A DNA stretch of 64,000 nt from Cannabis sativa. Its lineage: Eukaryota; Streptophyta; Magnoliopsida; Rosales; Cannabaceae. Location: assembly GCF_029168945.1 (NCBI RefSeq), contig NC_083601.1, positions 20,736,160 through 20,800,159 of the forward strand. The letters run 5' to 3'. Positions 43,611-55,878 of the stretch are shown here, one piece after another. The translations under genes were made by a program, and so were the position numbers. Every line of letters begins with the position of its first letter. Within the stretch, counting starts at the first letter, position 1. The notes under the pieces are model-generated. The model saw only the letters and a list, made by a program, of their open reading frames with translations. It did no database searches and was not told where the DNA came from.

Positions 43611-46600
43611 GAGGTGTGGCTTGGAACTGTAGAGGGTTTGGGCAGACCTCTACAGTTCTGGAATTAAAAGCCCTGATTCGGTCGTGCGATCCTGATTTCA
43701 TTTTCATTTCCGAATTAAAAGTGGAAGCTACAAGTTTGGTACGTACTCTTAAATATCTCTATTTTTACCATAATATTATTTTTCCGGCTGTGGGGCTTGC
43801 GGGGGGTATTATTTTGGCTTGGAAAGAGGGGTTTATGTTTGAAACTATTATGATCTCAAAAAATCAGATTTCCGGTATTGTTTACTCGGACCCCCCTAGG
43901 AATCCTTGGTTACTTTCTTGTGTGTATGGCCCCCTTATTATCATGAAAAGAGGCTCTTTTGGTCTAACTTGATGGAGCTTGGTCGTAAATTCGGAGGACC
44001 TTGGTTAATCCTTGGGGATGTGAATTTTGTGCTGAGTGACTCGGAGAGAGTAGGATCCCGGGGAAAGGACCAATTTACCCCCTTTATCTCAAACCTCATC
44101 AATGATCATGCTCTGGTTGACTTACCAATTAAAGGGGATTGCATGACCTGGGACAACCATAGAGATGGTAGCAGGCACATCAAGTCAGCCCTGGATAAAG
44201 CTCTTGGCAATGATGATTGGCTAAGACTCTTTCCTAGGGTGGTAGTTCAATCTCTTGCCACCTGCAATTCTGATCATAGGCCTCTCTTTATTAAGTCTGT
44301 TGTCCAAGAAGCCAGAAGCAGGCGTCCTTTTCGCTTTGAGGCCTGGTGGACTAGGGACCCCCGTAGCTCCTTAATTGTGGAACATGCGTGGGGATCTGTT
44401 TCTCATGATTGGGCCCCGGCCAGAGTTTATAAGAGAGTGGGTGCATCGCGCCTTGCTCTGCTCAATTGGAACCGGGAGCAATACAGCAAGTTAGATACGT
44501 GCATTTCCAAGCTACAAGACCAGTTACAAGCTATCCAAAGTATGCCTACGGGTACTAGAGCCTGGGCTCAGGAGATGGAGATAAGGAATAATCTTAATGA
44601 GGCCCTAAGACGGAAGTCAATTTACTGGCAGCAAAGATCCCGGGTTTCGTGGATAAAGGATGGTGATAAATGTTCTAAGTTCTTCTTCCTCTCGGCTACA
44701 ATTCGGAATAGAAGGAACTCAGTGGAGAGCATACTGAGTTCGGATGGGGTTTGGTTAACTGATCGAGATGCAATTGGAAAAGAATTCACTGATTTTCTAG
44801 GGAATATTTTTAAAAACCCGCCCCAAGGGCCGTTGGAAAGATTAGATCACCTGATTTCGGACCACCTCTCCCCCTCGGAACAAGCAGGGCTGGAGGCTAT
44901 CCCTTGTTATGAAGAAATAAGACAAACACTGTTCTCGATGGGTAGTATGAAGGCTCCAGGGCCGGATGGAATGTCTGTTCTCTTCTTCAAACATTATTGG
45001 AACTCGGTAGGAAAAGATTCCTGTGATGCTGTGACAGATTTCTTCCTCACTGGAAATTTACATAGAGGCTTCAACACTACTAATGTGACACTCATTCCTA
45101 AAGTCCCTAACCCAAAGAAAGTGTCTCAGTTTAGACCGATTGCCCTTTGTAATGTCATATATAAGGTGATCTCCAAAGTTATTGCTAACAGAGTTAGAGT
45201 GATCCTCCCGAGACTGATCTGTCCTACCCAAGCTGCTTTTGTCCCGGGCAGGAGCATCCAGGATAATAATGTCTTAATCCAAGAGATTATCCATTCTTTC
45301 AAGAAAAAGAAAGGGAAGGAGGGTTTTTTTGCTATCAAAATTGACTTAGTTAAAGCGTATGATAAGTTAAGCTGGTCTTTTATTGATCATGTCCTATGCA
45401 GCTTCAGGGCTCCTGAGAAGTTTCGCCATTGGGTCCGACAATGCCTTACAACGACATCTTTCAACCTCCTGCTCAATGGTAGGAAGATTAGTGGGTTTAA
45501 CCCTGAATGTGGCATTCGGCAAGGGGATCCCCTCTCCCCTTACATTTTTATCTGGGCGGCGGAAATTCTTTCACGCATCCTTGAGAATGCTCTAAAATGT
45601 GGAACTATAAAAGGTATTAAGTTGAGCAGAAATGGCCCATCTTTGTCCCACCTTTTCTTTGCCGATGATCTTATTCTGGTGGGCAGGGCTAATTTGATTG
45701 AAGCCAAGGGGATGTGGCAGTGCTTAGAGAAATTCTGTAATTGGTCGGGCCAAAGTATTAACAAGCTCAAAACATCCATTTTCTTCTCTGGTAATACAAG
45801 TATCGGGATGAAGAGGAGTATTAAACAGGCTTTGGGGCTCAATTGTGGGATGGGAAACATAAATTATCTGGGACTTCCCTTGTTTAGATCCCGTCAGAAG
45901 GATGCTGATTTCAACTTCATCCTGGATAATCTGGTTAAGAAGTTGCATGGGTGGAAGTTAAAATCACTTTCTAAGGCAGGTCGTGCCACGTTGATCAAAT
46001 CTGTTGGCCTGGCATTGCCTGTTTATACCATGCAAACGACGAAACTCTCAAAAAAACTGGCTTCAAGAATTGACGGGATGGTTAGAGACTTTTGGTGGGG
46101 TTGTGAACAAGGTAACAGAGGGATCTGTCTTAAGGCTTGGGACCACCTGTGTCTACCCAAGTCTCAGGGCGGTCTTGGATTTCGCAAATCTTTGGAAATG
46201 AACCAAGCCCTTTTAGCCAAGTGGGGTTGGGATCTTCTCAATGAGAACCAGTCTTTATGTTGTAAGGTGCTTAGAGCGAAATAACTGCGGGGTAGACAAT
46301 TCTTTGATTGTGATGTTAAGAGTTCTGACTCCTGGTTTTGGAGGAATGTGGTGCGTACAAAAGAGATTCTAAAGGAAGGGGCTTGCAAACTGATAGCTAA
46401 TGGGAGCGATACAAGCGTTTGGAATGACCCATGGGTCATACATGGCAGGGATTTTTACCCTAAGCCCAAGCACAACTACCAGGGAACACCTGAATTTGTG
46501 TCGGATCTGCTTTTACCTGACGGGAATTGGGACATCCGGAAGCTCAATGATCTTTTTCACAGGGAAACAGTTAATAGTATCTTGAGGGGCGGTAAACCGA

Positions 46601-47641
46601 GTGGTCAGGGTAGGGATAGATGGATCTGGACAAAGAACTCTAATGGTCGATTCTCTACCAAATCGGCCTATCTTATCCAAGCTATGAGACGAGCTCCGTT
46701 GTGTAATGTAGCTCCGAACCTTTGGAACAAGCTGTGGAGTTCAAAAGTTCTGGAGCGTCACAAAGTCCTTTGGTGGAGTATCCTCTCGAATGCGCTACCC
46801 GTTAGGGCTATCCTTTCTATGAGAATGGGTATTAATGAAACCACCTGCCCCTTTTGTGGTAATGGTGACGAAACTATGGAGCATTTATTTCTCTATTGCG
46901 ATCTGGCGTCTCACCTTTGGAGATCTTCCCCTTGGGGAGTTATGCCTGTTGTGGAATCTGGGGCCCGTATGTGGGACTGGGTTAGTTTTCTGTGGAACCT
47001 TAGGACCAGAGGAGTGGATACAGATGATTTATTCCTTTATGCTTCTATCGTGGTTGACACGATTTGGAGGGCTCGAAACGACAAGGTTCATAATAACAAT
47101 ATGGGTAGCTTGAAACATTACATTGATTCTATAAATTATTGTTACGCTGATTATGGATCCAGTTTGCTCAAGTCTCGACAGGTTGCTGATACTCGGGATT
47201 GGTCCCCCCCCGCCTGAGGATTAAGTCAAGATCAACTGCGATGTCAGAGTCGGGGCGGAATGCATGTGTGTGGTGGCAATTGCCAGAGATCATACGGAAT
47301 CGATTTTTTGGGTGGCGACTAACAAGCTTCACTTCATTGATTCTCTTATTGGGGAAGCGGCGGCCACTATGCATCACCCTTTTGTTATGGTGGAGAGTGA
47401 TTCTAAGATGGTGATCAAGAACCTAAAGGGTGACGAATCCTTTTGGCAGCTTGAGAACTACGCAAGACAATGCAAACATCTCTCTAATTCTTTCACTTGC
47501 TGTAATTTTTCTTATATTTCTAGAAACTGTAATTTTGCGGCCCATAATGTGGCCAAGTGGGTGTTTGCCAACAATATTTCTGGTATGGTAAAAGTCTCTA
47601 CTATTCCGAGTAATATTTTCTGTAATAACCGTGAGGTCTGA
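43607..47641 (+). pseudogene. LINE ORF2: endonuclease, reverse transcriptase, RNase H (three lesions)
   Basis: The domains in order are as follows. An APE-type endonuclease (AWNCRGFG at the start, [24 protein letters not shown] near 44269). A reverse transcriptase ([17 protein letters not shown] block near 45125, [10 protein letters not shown] near 45520, active site [10 protein letters not shown] near 45655). A zinc-finger RVT module (CPFCGNGDETMEHLFLYC near 46848). An RNase H-like C terminus (47264-47641). The breaks are a one-base loss in a C run near 43932, an in-frame TAA at 46282-46284, and disruption around a C run at 47207-47215. Intact, it would be about 1340 residues, normal for the family. 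It nicks target DNA and copies the LINE RNA at the nick. Confidence 0.92.
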
Positions 47642-49064
47642 CTATTTGTTTCCTTCTAATATATATACGCTTTATTTAAAAAAAAAAAAAAAAGGTAATA
47701 GATAAGAAGCTTGAAAAATACCATCGGGAGAGAAATATAAGCTCAGCGCCAACTAGTGGACAGCTTTGTTTGCATATCGTTCAACGGAATGTAAAGAAAT
47801 ATTATAAATTATTTAAAAGACTCTTATAGTCATGAACCAAAAACTAAATTCTGGGCATATGCAAATTACTCTCAAAAACTTGGACATAAAATCAGATGTC
47901 TGTTTCCAGTAGAACCTGATCTCATTGGTGTTTATCTATCCAACTCAATGCATCGCCTTTGATATCAATGATTCCAGCTCCTTCTTCCCCACGGTGAAAG
48001 CTTTTAGGACTTAGCCACCATTATCACTGTTAATTTAGAAACTTTTCCTGGTAACGTGAACATCAATTTTTGACATGTGGCAAGAAACATAACATTTCGG
48101 AGTTGAGTAGTCTCCAGTCATAGTAGTCGACCTAGGTAGGGTCCTTAGCCATGCACCCAAGTTGACTCTGGGAACTCCGAAATGGGTGTTCAAATTTCGA
48201 TAAGTTGTTTCCAACTCACTATATTTTAGTATTTAGTACCATAAAAATATGAAGCAATCAAGACCAGGTCTTACGAGCTAAAAATATACGAATCAGCACC
48301 TCAAAAATCAACTTGGGCACTTAGGATTTCACCCAGCGCCCAAGTTGACAACTCCTACTAGGGTTTCAGTTTTTGAGATTGTCGTAGTGCAAATGGGTCA
48401 AACTTTGCACTAGAACGTGATCTGGATATATAAGAAAAAAAAAACATATTTGATGCATCAGAGTTAGATTTGGAGAACTTTCATTTTTGAGCACCCAGTG
48501 CCCAGAAGCATCAAATCGAAAATCCGACATATGCATCTTTTTTGTCTTTGTAAAATATGGGGATTGAATTATATATTATATTCCATAGAATAGTATATAT
48601 TTATATACAAAGTTATGAGACTAAATAAGAAACTACTAAATACAATTTACACTTATTTTTACAGCTAATATTTTAATACTCCCCCTCAAGCTAGAGCATA
48701 GATGTTAATCATGCCCAGCTTGTTCAAAGATAATCAACCTGCACCATATTCAAAGCCTTTGTAAAAATATCTCCTAATTGTTCTCTGGTCTTCACATATC
48801 CTGTGGATATCAGGCCTTGTTGAATTTTCTCACGAACAAAATGACAACAATCTCAATATTCTTAGTTCGCTCGTAGAACACGAGATTTGAGGCAATATGA
48901 AGAGCAACTTAATTATCACACCACAATTTTGCTAGAATAGAAGTCTTAAACCAAAATTCAGTCAAAAGCTGATAAATTCATATTATCTCACACACAGACT
49001 ATGCCTTAGTTCTATATTCTGATTCAGCACTAGATCTAGATACAATATTTTGTTTCTTACTCTT

Positions 49065-50243
49065 CTAAGAGATCAAGTGGATTGTCGAGCCTACCCAATC
49101 TGCATCATAGAAGCGCTCAATATTTTGCTCTAATGTTGCCCAATAATAAATTGTTGGAGAAGACATAAACTGACTAACGACACTAACTAGGAGTGCAATA
49201 TCTAGACGAGTCACAGTTAGATAATTTACCTTTCCAACTGATTTGTGAAATTTTTTAGGATTTTCAAATGGTTCCTCATCACATGTAAGATGCACAACTC
49301 GATTAATTAGAGCATTACAAGGTTTTGCTCCTAATTTTCTTGTTTCAGTTAAGAAATCAAGTACATATTTTATTTGAGACAGAAAAATACCTTGTTTACT
49401 TTGAGTAACTTCAACACTCAAGAAATACTTAAGCACCCCTAAATTTTTCGTGTGAAACTGGGTATAAATGAAAGACTTAAGGGATGAGATGTCTTCATTA
49501 TCGCTTCTAGTAATAATGATGTCATCAACATATGCCACTTATAAAATAATACGAGTAATTGATCTTTTATATATAGAACACAAAATGATTTGACTTACTT
49601 TTTAACAAACCAAATTTCTCAACAGTCTGACTAAATTTACCAAACAAAGCACAAGGACTTTGTTTCAATCCCATAAACATTTACAAAGAAAATAAACTCG
49701 CCCTAACTCCCTTTAAGCAACAAACCCATGAAGGTTCTCCATACACACTTCTTCCTCAAGATCTCCATGAAGAAAAGTATTTTTAGTATCAACCTGATGC
49801 AAAGGCCAATGATGAGTAGTTGCCATGGAAATGAACAGTCTAGCATATGTGAGTTTAGCAACAAGAGAAAAAGTATCACAATAGTCCACTCTATAGGTTT
49901 AAGCATAACCCTTAGCAACAAGACAGATTTTTAAGTGAGCAATTATTCCATCTTGATTGAATTTAACTATAAACACCCATTTACACCTTATGGCCCATTA
50001 TCCTGAAGGTAAACTAACCAAGTCCCAAGTACCATTTACAATTAAAGTGTTCATCTCTTCTATCATTGTACCAAGCCAACCAATATGAGACACTGCTTCA
50101 TGAAAAGTTTTAGGAATAGTGAAAGAATCAAGAGAAGCAATCAAAGAGCAAGAATAAAAAGAGAGATGATTATAAGAAATAAAAGAATAAATAGTGATAG
50201 TGTATACAGTAGAACCTCTATTCAAAAATACACTTGGGACCAA
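49065..50243 (-). pseudogene. Copia reverse transcriptase/RNase H remnant
   Basis: Read downward from 50190. The RT start has PKTFHEAV...W...MIEEMNTLIVNGTWDLV (50150-50000). A frame break follows, with weaker RT blocks at 49921-49703. Then come the YVDDIIIT active-site block (49532) and a C-terminal part with FLSQIKYVLDFL, the connection region and the start of RNase H (ATLEQNIERFYDADWVGS, near 49110). Several stops and frame changes are present. The YVDD motif and domain order are specific to Ty1/copia. Confidence 0.85.
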
Positions 50244-50654
50244 GTAAATTATATTCTAATTGGGAGGTTATAACTTGATAGAGTTACACTAGAAAAAAAA
50301 AATTAAAAAACAAAAAATATCAATGTAACAATAATAACAATAAATAATCATTAATACTATATCATAATAGAAATATTTTAGAGTAAATATAATTTCACAC
50401 ATGTGTTATATAAGTTAAAATAAAATTATTAATTTTACATAAATAAATTTACAAAATACATATATATATTTTATTAAGATATAATTATTCTTATATAGAG
50501 GTATACTTTGTTAATACGGGACTTAGAAAATGTATAACTAATTACAATTTAGAGGTTATTCTTATTTATAACTGGCCCAAATCGGTACTTGATTTTTTTA
50601 TAATAAATTAGAGGTTATTCTTGAATAGAGTATTCTTAAATAGAGGTTCTACTG
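50207..50654. mobile_element. Emigrant-like MITE in the copia 5' LTR
   Basis: The ends CAGTAGAACCTCTATTCAA and TTAAATAGAGGTTCTACTG are inverted and flanked by TA on both sides. This closely matches the ends of the Emigrant family (pogo/Tc1-mariner group, TA target). Removing it rejoins sequence that matches the 3' LTR of the host copia element. It is noncoding. Confidence 0.8.
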
Positions 50655-53083
50655 TATTTATATACAAAGTTAGGAGACTAAATAAAAAACTACTAAATAC
50701 AACTTCTCCTAATTTTTACAACCACTATACATCTAATATTCTAACAGTCTTCGTCAAAAATGGGAAAACAAGTGCTTTGGGGAAGAAACAACCCAACCTG
50801 AGTGCCAGAACAAGGGACTAGAGCCCATGTTGACACCTAGTGCTGACTCAGCGCCCAAGTTAACATTTTTGTCAACCTGAACCAATTCCAATGAGTTTTT
50901 TTTGAAAAGTCTTTCAGGCATATTCTTTATTTTCATTAAGATTCGACTATTTTTGAAGACCAAGCAGAATTTGTAGGTGGCCATAAACTGGACCCAGTGC
51001 CCAAGTTGACATATTGTCAACTTGGACTGTTTCCAATCAGTTTTTTGAAAAAGTGTTATGAACATTTTTTTGTCCTTAGAAATAACAAAGATACAAGTAA
51101 ACTTGAGGAGAAAACCACAATTGCAAAGGCTTCAAAACTGAGACGGGCACCTAGGTTGACATGGTGCATTAGTTTTGATCACTCAAACGCTAATTTTGCT
51201 CTGAGCATTCTCTCTGAAATAGTCAAAAATAGGGTAAGAAACTTCGTCCTCAAGTTCCATAAGCTTGGAAGTATCAAAATGACATCCCGGAAGCTTCGAA
51301 ATAAGCACCTAGCGCCCAGGTTTACATATGGCCTGGTGGGTGCGCTGGGTTCTGGTTATTCAATTTTGATTCCATCTCGACCATTCATCTAATTTTTGAT
51401 AGTAATTGAGAGCTATGAAGTTAGAAGATTCAAATTCATAACTTCATATTTTCACTTTTCCGACAAGGTGATTTGCTCGGAAACCGAGTAATTTCAAGTC
51501 TCTTAATTCAGCAAAATAGCAACATCTTCGAGAACTAATGACGAACTTTACTAGAACACAGAAATAGACTAAGTGATGTCAAAATATCACTTTGGCATCA
51601 AAAAATACATCCTCAACATGTTTTCCCACTCACCTAGTCCCCAGGTTGACATGATGTTAACCTGGGTGTTGGATGTCAACTTAGGCGTTGAGATGTTAAG
51701 ATGAGCGCTGGGATGTTAACCTAGGCGCTGGGATGTCAACTTGGGCACTGGGCCTAGAACAACTTTCAATAAAATGGCCATAACTCACTCAATATTGATC
51801 TGATTGACACGATTCAACTTACATTTCGAAGCTATTTCAATGCTCTATCAAGCCATGACTCACATTTAAATCACAATTCTGAAGTTATTGACTCCAAATT
51901 TTATCCCAAGGAAGTTATAAATTTAAGCTATAACTTACCTAGAGCGGGTCCCACAAATGCGACTCAAGCTCCGAAAATTGACGAACAACCTCTAGAGTCA
52001 ATTTCACCATTAGATCATCATCTACTGTCAAAAATATCCTAAATGTACTTTTCCATGTTGTTTGGACTATTTTATTGTCCTTTTAATATGACCTCATTCT
52101 TTATAAAAGGAGAGCTACACAAGCTCATTTTTTATGTTTAGAAAGTAGCCATAAAGTTAGAGTATTTTTCTCTAGTTTCTCTCTCTAGAAATTATAGTAT
52201 CCAGACTTATCCATTTTTCTATAATCCATCTCGCGAGATATAAAACTCAAAGTAGACGTAGCTCCATTACTGTTGCGATACCGGGAGTGAACTACTATAA
52301 ATTGTTATGTCTCTTTATATTTTTACTTAACATATAATTCATTCTTGCCAATCTAGCGAGTAGGTGTGACCTAGATATTGTTGGGTTTTATGCCCTAAAT
52401 AAAACCCATTTCAATATAATCAGATTTATTAGTTAATATAGATCAGAAATAACATTTTAATGTTGCATGGTTCACATGATTTATTTCATGATTATATGTA
52501 CATAATGTATAAATTCTATTTAAGTCCAGAACATATGAATTTGTCAATGATTATTGTAACACCCTAACTAGCATAGGCGTATTACGTGATTTTTAAACAT
52601 GTTGTGCAGCTCGTTGCTAATCAACGAGGTTTATGGAAAACGTGATTAATTAAAATTTTGCTTTTTAATTAAACTTGTAAAATATTTATACAAAAGACTC
52701 GGGATCCCGATTACAAAACCATTTACAAAAGTTTACTGTTTATACAAAATACTTGTCGCCTAGCGACTAATTACAAAAATAGCCTCGCTGTCCCGATGAT
52801 CGTACGCTCTAGGCCTAACTGCCCCGACATGTACAATCTTCATAGGCTCGTTCACGGTCCATCAGCTCTAGCCTTGCCTTTACCTACACATAAACATAGC
52901 ACTGTGAGTCGACAGACTTAGTAAGAAAAGCACAATAATATTCATACATAAACCCCGATCATGATCAGACGCCCATACCCCTGATCATAACCCTAACTGC
53001 CGTGTCCAACACGATACTGAGTCCCCTAACTGCCGTGTCCAACACGGTACAGAGTTCTGAACGTTCATAGGGACGGTACTATT

Positions 53084-53345
53084 GACAAGTAACAGCCTGA
53101 TCGGTCGAACCGGTCATACTCCGGCTGCTTTTCATACTCCAGCCTGTACCGACGTGTTACAGTATCAGCCTGATCGGTCGAACCGGTCATACTCCGGCTG
53201 CTGGTTATACTCCAGCCTGTACCAACGTGATACGTCAAATAGTACGGAACCACCAACCTAAGTGTCAGCCTGATCGGTCGAACCGGTCATACTCCGGCTG
53301 CTGGTCATACTCCAGCCTGTACCGACGTGACACAGTTGGATGGTT
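53084..53345. repeat. Tandem repeats in the outer family-2 LTR
   Basis: Three units of about 80-100 bp start with AGCCTGATCGGTCGAACCGG (53094, 53165, 53268) and contain CATACTCCGGCTGCT and CTCCAGCCTGTACC. Just upstream, CTAACTGCCGTGTCCAACAC is also duplicated (52991 and 53028). The inner copy has different units at the matching place. Confidence 0.85.
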
Positions 53346-54567
53346 CGAAGCCAACATATATATCTAATGTAATCTAACAGGCTTCCTACATGCACGCTAA
53401 ACATGTAATCTACATATGCATACTGTTATACTAATCTTACCTGGATTCTGAATTCAGGTGTGCCGGTCAACCTGACTGGAACTATCTGCGCGGCGGATTA
53501 CAGGCTCTTAAACTATAAAAATCACAACACTATAAGTGATACGCTAAATCACTTCCCGGGGACTTAAACTAGGAACTAAAATGTAATGACCGCCTTAATA
53601 AATTGGATTAGAAAAGGCAATTAGCACTAATTTCTATTATTTTATTATTATTTATGAATTTGATTATTTTGGACCCCAATATTTAAAATAAATATTAGAG
53701 TTGTAATTTCTCAAATTCGGAGATTTTATTAAACTCTAGGGGTATTATTTGATTAATATGTGAAATATGCAATTTTTGTATTTTTGCTCGGCGACAACGG
53801 AAAATGCGATGGATGGCTAGATTGATCACATGGGTAAGTTTAGAATTTTATTTCTTAGCGGGAAATATTTTAGAGAAAATAAATTATCGGGTTTGAGCGG
53901 GGTTATAAAATTTGACAATTTTACCCCTAAGTTGAAAATAGCCTAGAATGTAGCATTAGGGGCATTTTAGTCTTTTTCTTTTGAGGTTTATGTGGCTGTA
54001 TGAGGGTGTGACAGCTGCCCTCTTTGTGGGCTGAGTCAATGCATAGGAAATGCATTTTTCTTAATTGAAGAAAATCAATGAAAATAGAAAATTAAGGCAT
54101 TACCTTGAAGCTCCCTCTCTTTCTCTTTCGGCTGGGGTAAAACCAGAGGGAATCACCCTCAAATCTTGGAGTTCTGCTGAATTGAAGCTAAGGATTTGAT
54201 CATTCTTGAAGTTGAGGTAACCTTAAACCATTAGTTTATGTTTTTTAAGCTTTTTCTTGAGTTTGAGGTCATGAACTTGTGAAGTAGTGGCTGTTAGGTT
54301 TAGGTTTGCTTAGGAGTTGAATTGTAAGTTTATTTTGAGTTGATTTTAAGCCCTGGATATCAATTTTGAGCTATGGTATGGGAATCAAGCAAACTTGAGT
54401 TTTGAAACTCAAGTTTAGGTCTTTAATGGCATAATTTGATTTAGTGGTTTTTTCTGGGAATTGTTGGTTGGAAAATGATGTGAATACATTGTACAGGTAT
54501 ACTGGAAAGTTTGATGAAGTTTGGGATTGATTTGAGTTAAGGGGGTTGGTTTTTGTGTTCCCAGCAC

Positions 54568-54663
54568 AGAACCGGTCGACCGGTTCTGGGGGACCTGTAC
54601 CAACCGGTCGACCGGTTGGTGTCCAATTTTTGGACTTCCGTTTGGGACCGGTCTGCCGGTTGG
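54568..54663. repeat. Palindrome cluster in the inner family-2 LTR
   Basis: AGAACCGGTCGACCGGTTCT (54568-54587) is a perfect 20-bp palindrome. A perfect 22-bp palindrome with half-site ACCAACCGGTC spans 54599-54620. A decayed third unit (ACCGGTCTGCCGGT) lies near 54647. Confidence 0.9.
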
Positions 54664-54952
54664 GAGAGTTTTTCGAACCCTAGTTTTTCCCAATTTTGAG
54701 ATATTTAGGGTATTGCCATGTTATTTATCGATAGGGAAACTTTTAGTTTCAAGTTTAAGTCCCCGGAAAGTGATTTAGCGAGTCACTCATCTGTGTTATA
54801 ATTAATGTGATTAGGGCATCCATCTAGTACGAGAATTTCCGTTCAGGTCGGCCAGCACATTTGAATTCGGAGAACAGGTAAGAACTGTATATAGCGTGTT
54901 ATATGAGATATATGCGTGATGTATGTATGATTGTGTATGATTTGGGTGATAT

Positions 54953-55205
54953 CATAGCGGCACAACAATTGTGTCGGTTCGGCAGTACAAGCATCGTACT
55001 GGTTAAGAGTGATATTTACCCCAGAGAGTATATATTGGCGCTATCATAGCGGCACAACAATTGTGTCGGTTCGGCAGTACAGGCACAGTACTGGTTAAGA
55101 GTGATATTATGGCCAATTGTACTCTTGGGTGCTATTGATGCTATCATGGCGGCACGAACATAGTGCCGGTCCCGCAGTGCGATCATAGTGCTGGTAGTGG
55201 GTGAT
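54953..55205. repeat. Tandem repeats in the inner family-2 LTR
   Basis: Units of about 80-100 bp contain ATAGCGGCACAACAATTGTG and TCGGTTCGGCAGTAC, then GTACTGGTTAAGAGTGATAT (at about 54953, 55041 and, more diverged, 55143). They occupy the position of the 53.1-53.3 kb repeats in the outer copy but share little sequence. Confidence 0.8.
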
Positions 55206-55782
55206 ATCATGGTCAATAGTACCAACCATTAAGAACGTTCTTAATCAGTTGATAAGCCTTGTAAATAGGTGTATGGGCGCCTAGTTACAAGTCGAAAGTT
55301 GTATGATATGTTATATGCTTTTCTTACTGAGTCTGTTGACTCACAGTTCTATTTTCATGTGTAGGTAAAGGAAAGGCGATAAACTGAACTGGAATGAACC
55401 TGAGCTCGGATGAGATTGTACATGTCAAAGCAGCGCGACCTGGAGTGTTCGGTCTCGGGACATCTGGGAATTGTATTTTGATAGTCGCTGTGCGACCTGG
55501 AAAGTGTGTATTTTGAAATATTACTTTTAAAAGTTTGAAAACGGGATCCCGGCACTTGTAAATATTTTAATATATTATAAAGTTTATTAATTTATATAAA
55601 AGTTTTAATTTGACACGTTTTCAAGAAAACTCTTCGATTAGCGAAGACTGCACTGTAATTGAAAAAGCACTGTAGCGTGCCTTAGCATTAGGGCGTTACA
55701 TAAAAGTTTCCCTATCGATAAAAAACATGGCAATACCCCAAAAACATAAAATCGAGGAAAACTAAGGTTCCTGAATTTCTCC

Positions 55783-55878
55783 TAACCGGTAGACCGGTTG
55801 CCCAACCGGAATTCCGGTTTCGGGAAATTTTAGAACCCCATCCGGAATTCCGGATGCACAACCAGAATTTTGGTTCCT
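55783..55878. repeat. Palindrome cluster in the outer family-2 LTR
   Basis: Four units lie in order: AACCGGTAGACCGGTT (one mismatch pair), AACCGGAATTCCGGTT (perfect), ATCCGGAATTCCGGAT (perfect) and AACCAGAATTTTGGTT (decayed). They lie at the same place in the LTR as the cluster at 54568-54663. Confidence 0.9.

Larger units (their letters stand above)
42060..47693 (+). mobile_element. L1-type LINE with target-site duplication
   Basis: The element runs from just after GGTAATAGAT (42050-42059) to an A tail (47678-47693). The same 10 bp follow the tail at 47694-47703; the match extends to 12 if the two As shared with the tail are counted. It contains a leader with a long GA microsatellite, a first frame (42567-43610), a second frame with endonuclease, reverse transcriptase, zinc finger and RNase H, and a short 3'UTR. 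The complete ends and intact duplication indicate a fairly young full-length insertion, but ORF2 has three lesions, so this copy is not autonomous. Confidence 0.9.
48549..50746 (-). mobile_element. Decayed copia element with short LTRs
   Basis: The outer ends form TG...CA on the minus strand and are flanked by GTCTT at 48544-48548 and 50747-50751, a perfect 5-bp duplication. The 3' LTR is 48549-48678 (130 bp). The polypurine tract CTTGAGGGGGAG (minus strand) is at 48679-48690. The 5' LTR starts at 50746 and is interrupted by a MITE. A large internal deletion removed gag, integrase and the LTR end; only reverse transcriptase and part of RNase H remain. Confidence 0.85.
47704..52378. mobile_element. 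Gypsy-like LTR, interrupted by a copia element
   Basis: Excluding the copia at 48549-50746, this noncoding DNA is marked by at least ten degenerate copies of a CAACTTGGGCGCTGGG-type motif, in both senses. Examples lie at about 48160, 48315, 48340, 50850, 51000, 51315, 51660 and 51735. A TATAAAAGG promoter-like motif lies at 52113. The sequence resumes after the solo LTR (59050) and reaches GTGTCAACA (about 59086), followed by a gag-like region. It is therefore read as the LTR and start of a gypsy-type element on the plus strand. The left edge is unknown. Confidence 0.5.
53582..55700 (-). mobile_element. Solo LTR, family 2, inner copy (reverse orientation)
   Basis: On the plus strand it begins TGTAATGACCGCC and ends AGGGCGTTACA. 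Its reverse complement aligns end to end with the outer copy. It is flanked by TAAAA (53577-53581 and 55701-55705), so it inserted into the outer copy. The length is 2119 bp. It contains no genes; short frames are artefacts. Confidence 0.88.

Noticed and set aside
53084..53345. CRISPR-like repeat array
   Set aside because: Units are long and adjacent with no regular unique spacers; they are tandem repeats in a plant LTR.
52555..55700. A single foldback element with inverted TGTAAC ends from 52555 to 55700
   Set aside because: The arms pair, but the target duplications (ATTAT outside, TAAAA inside) and the alignment of 53582-55700 with the rest of the outer copy show two nested units instead.
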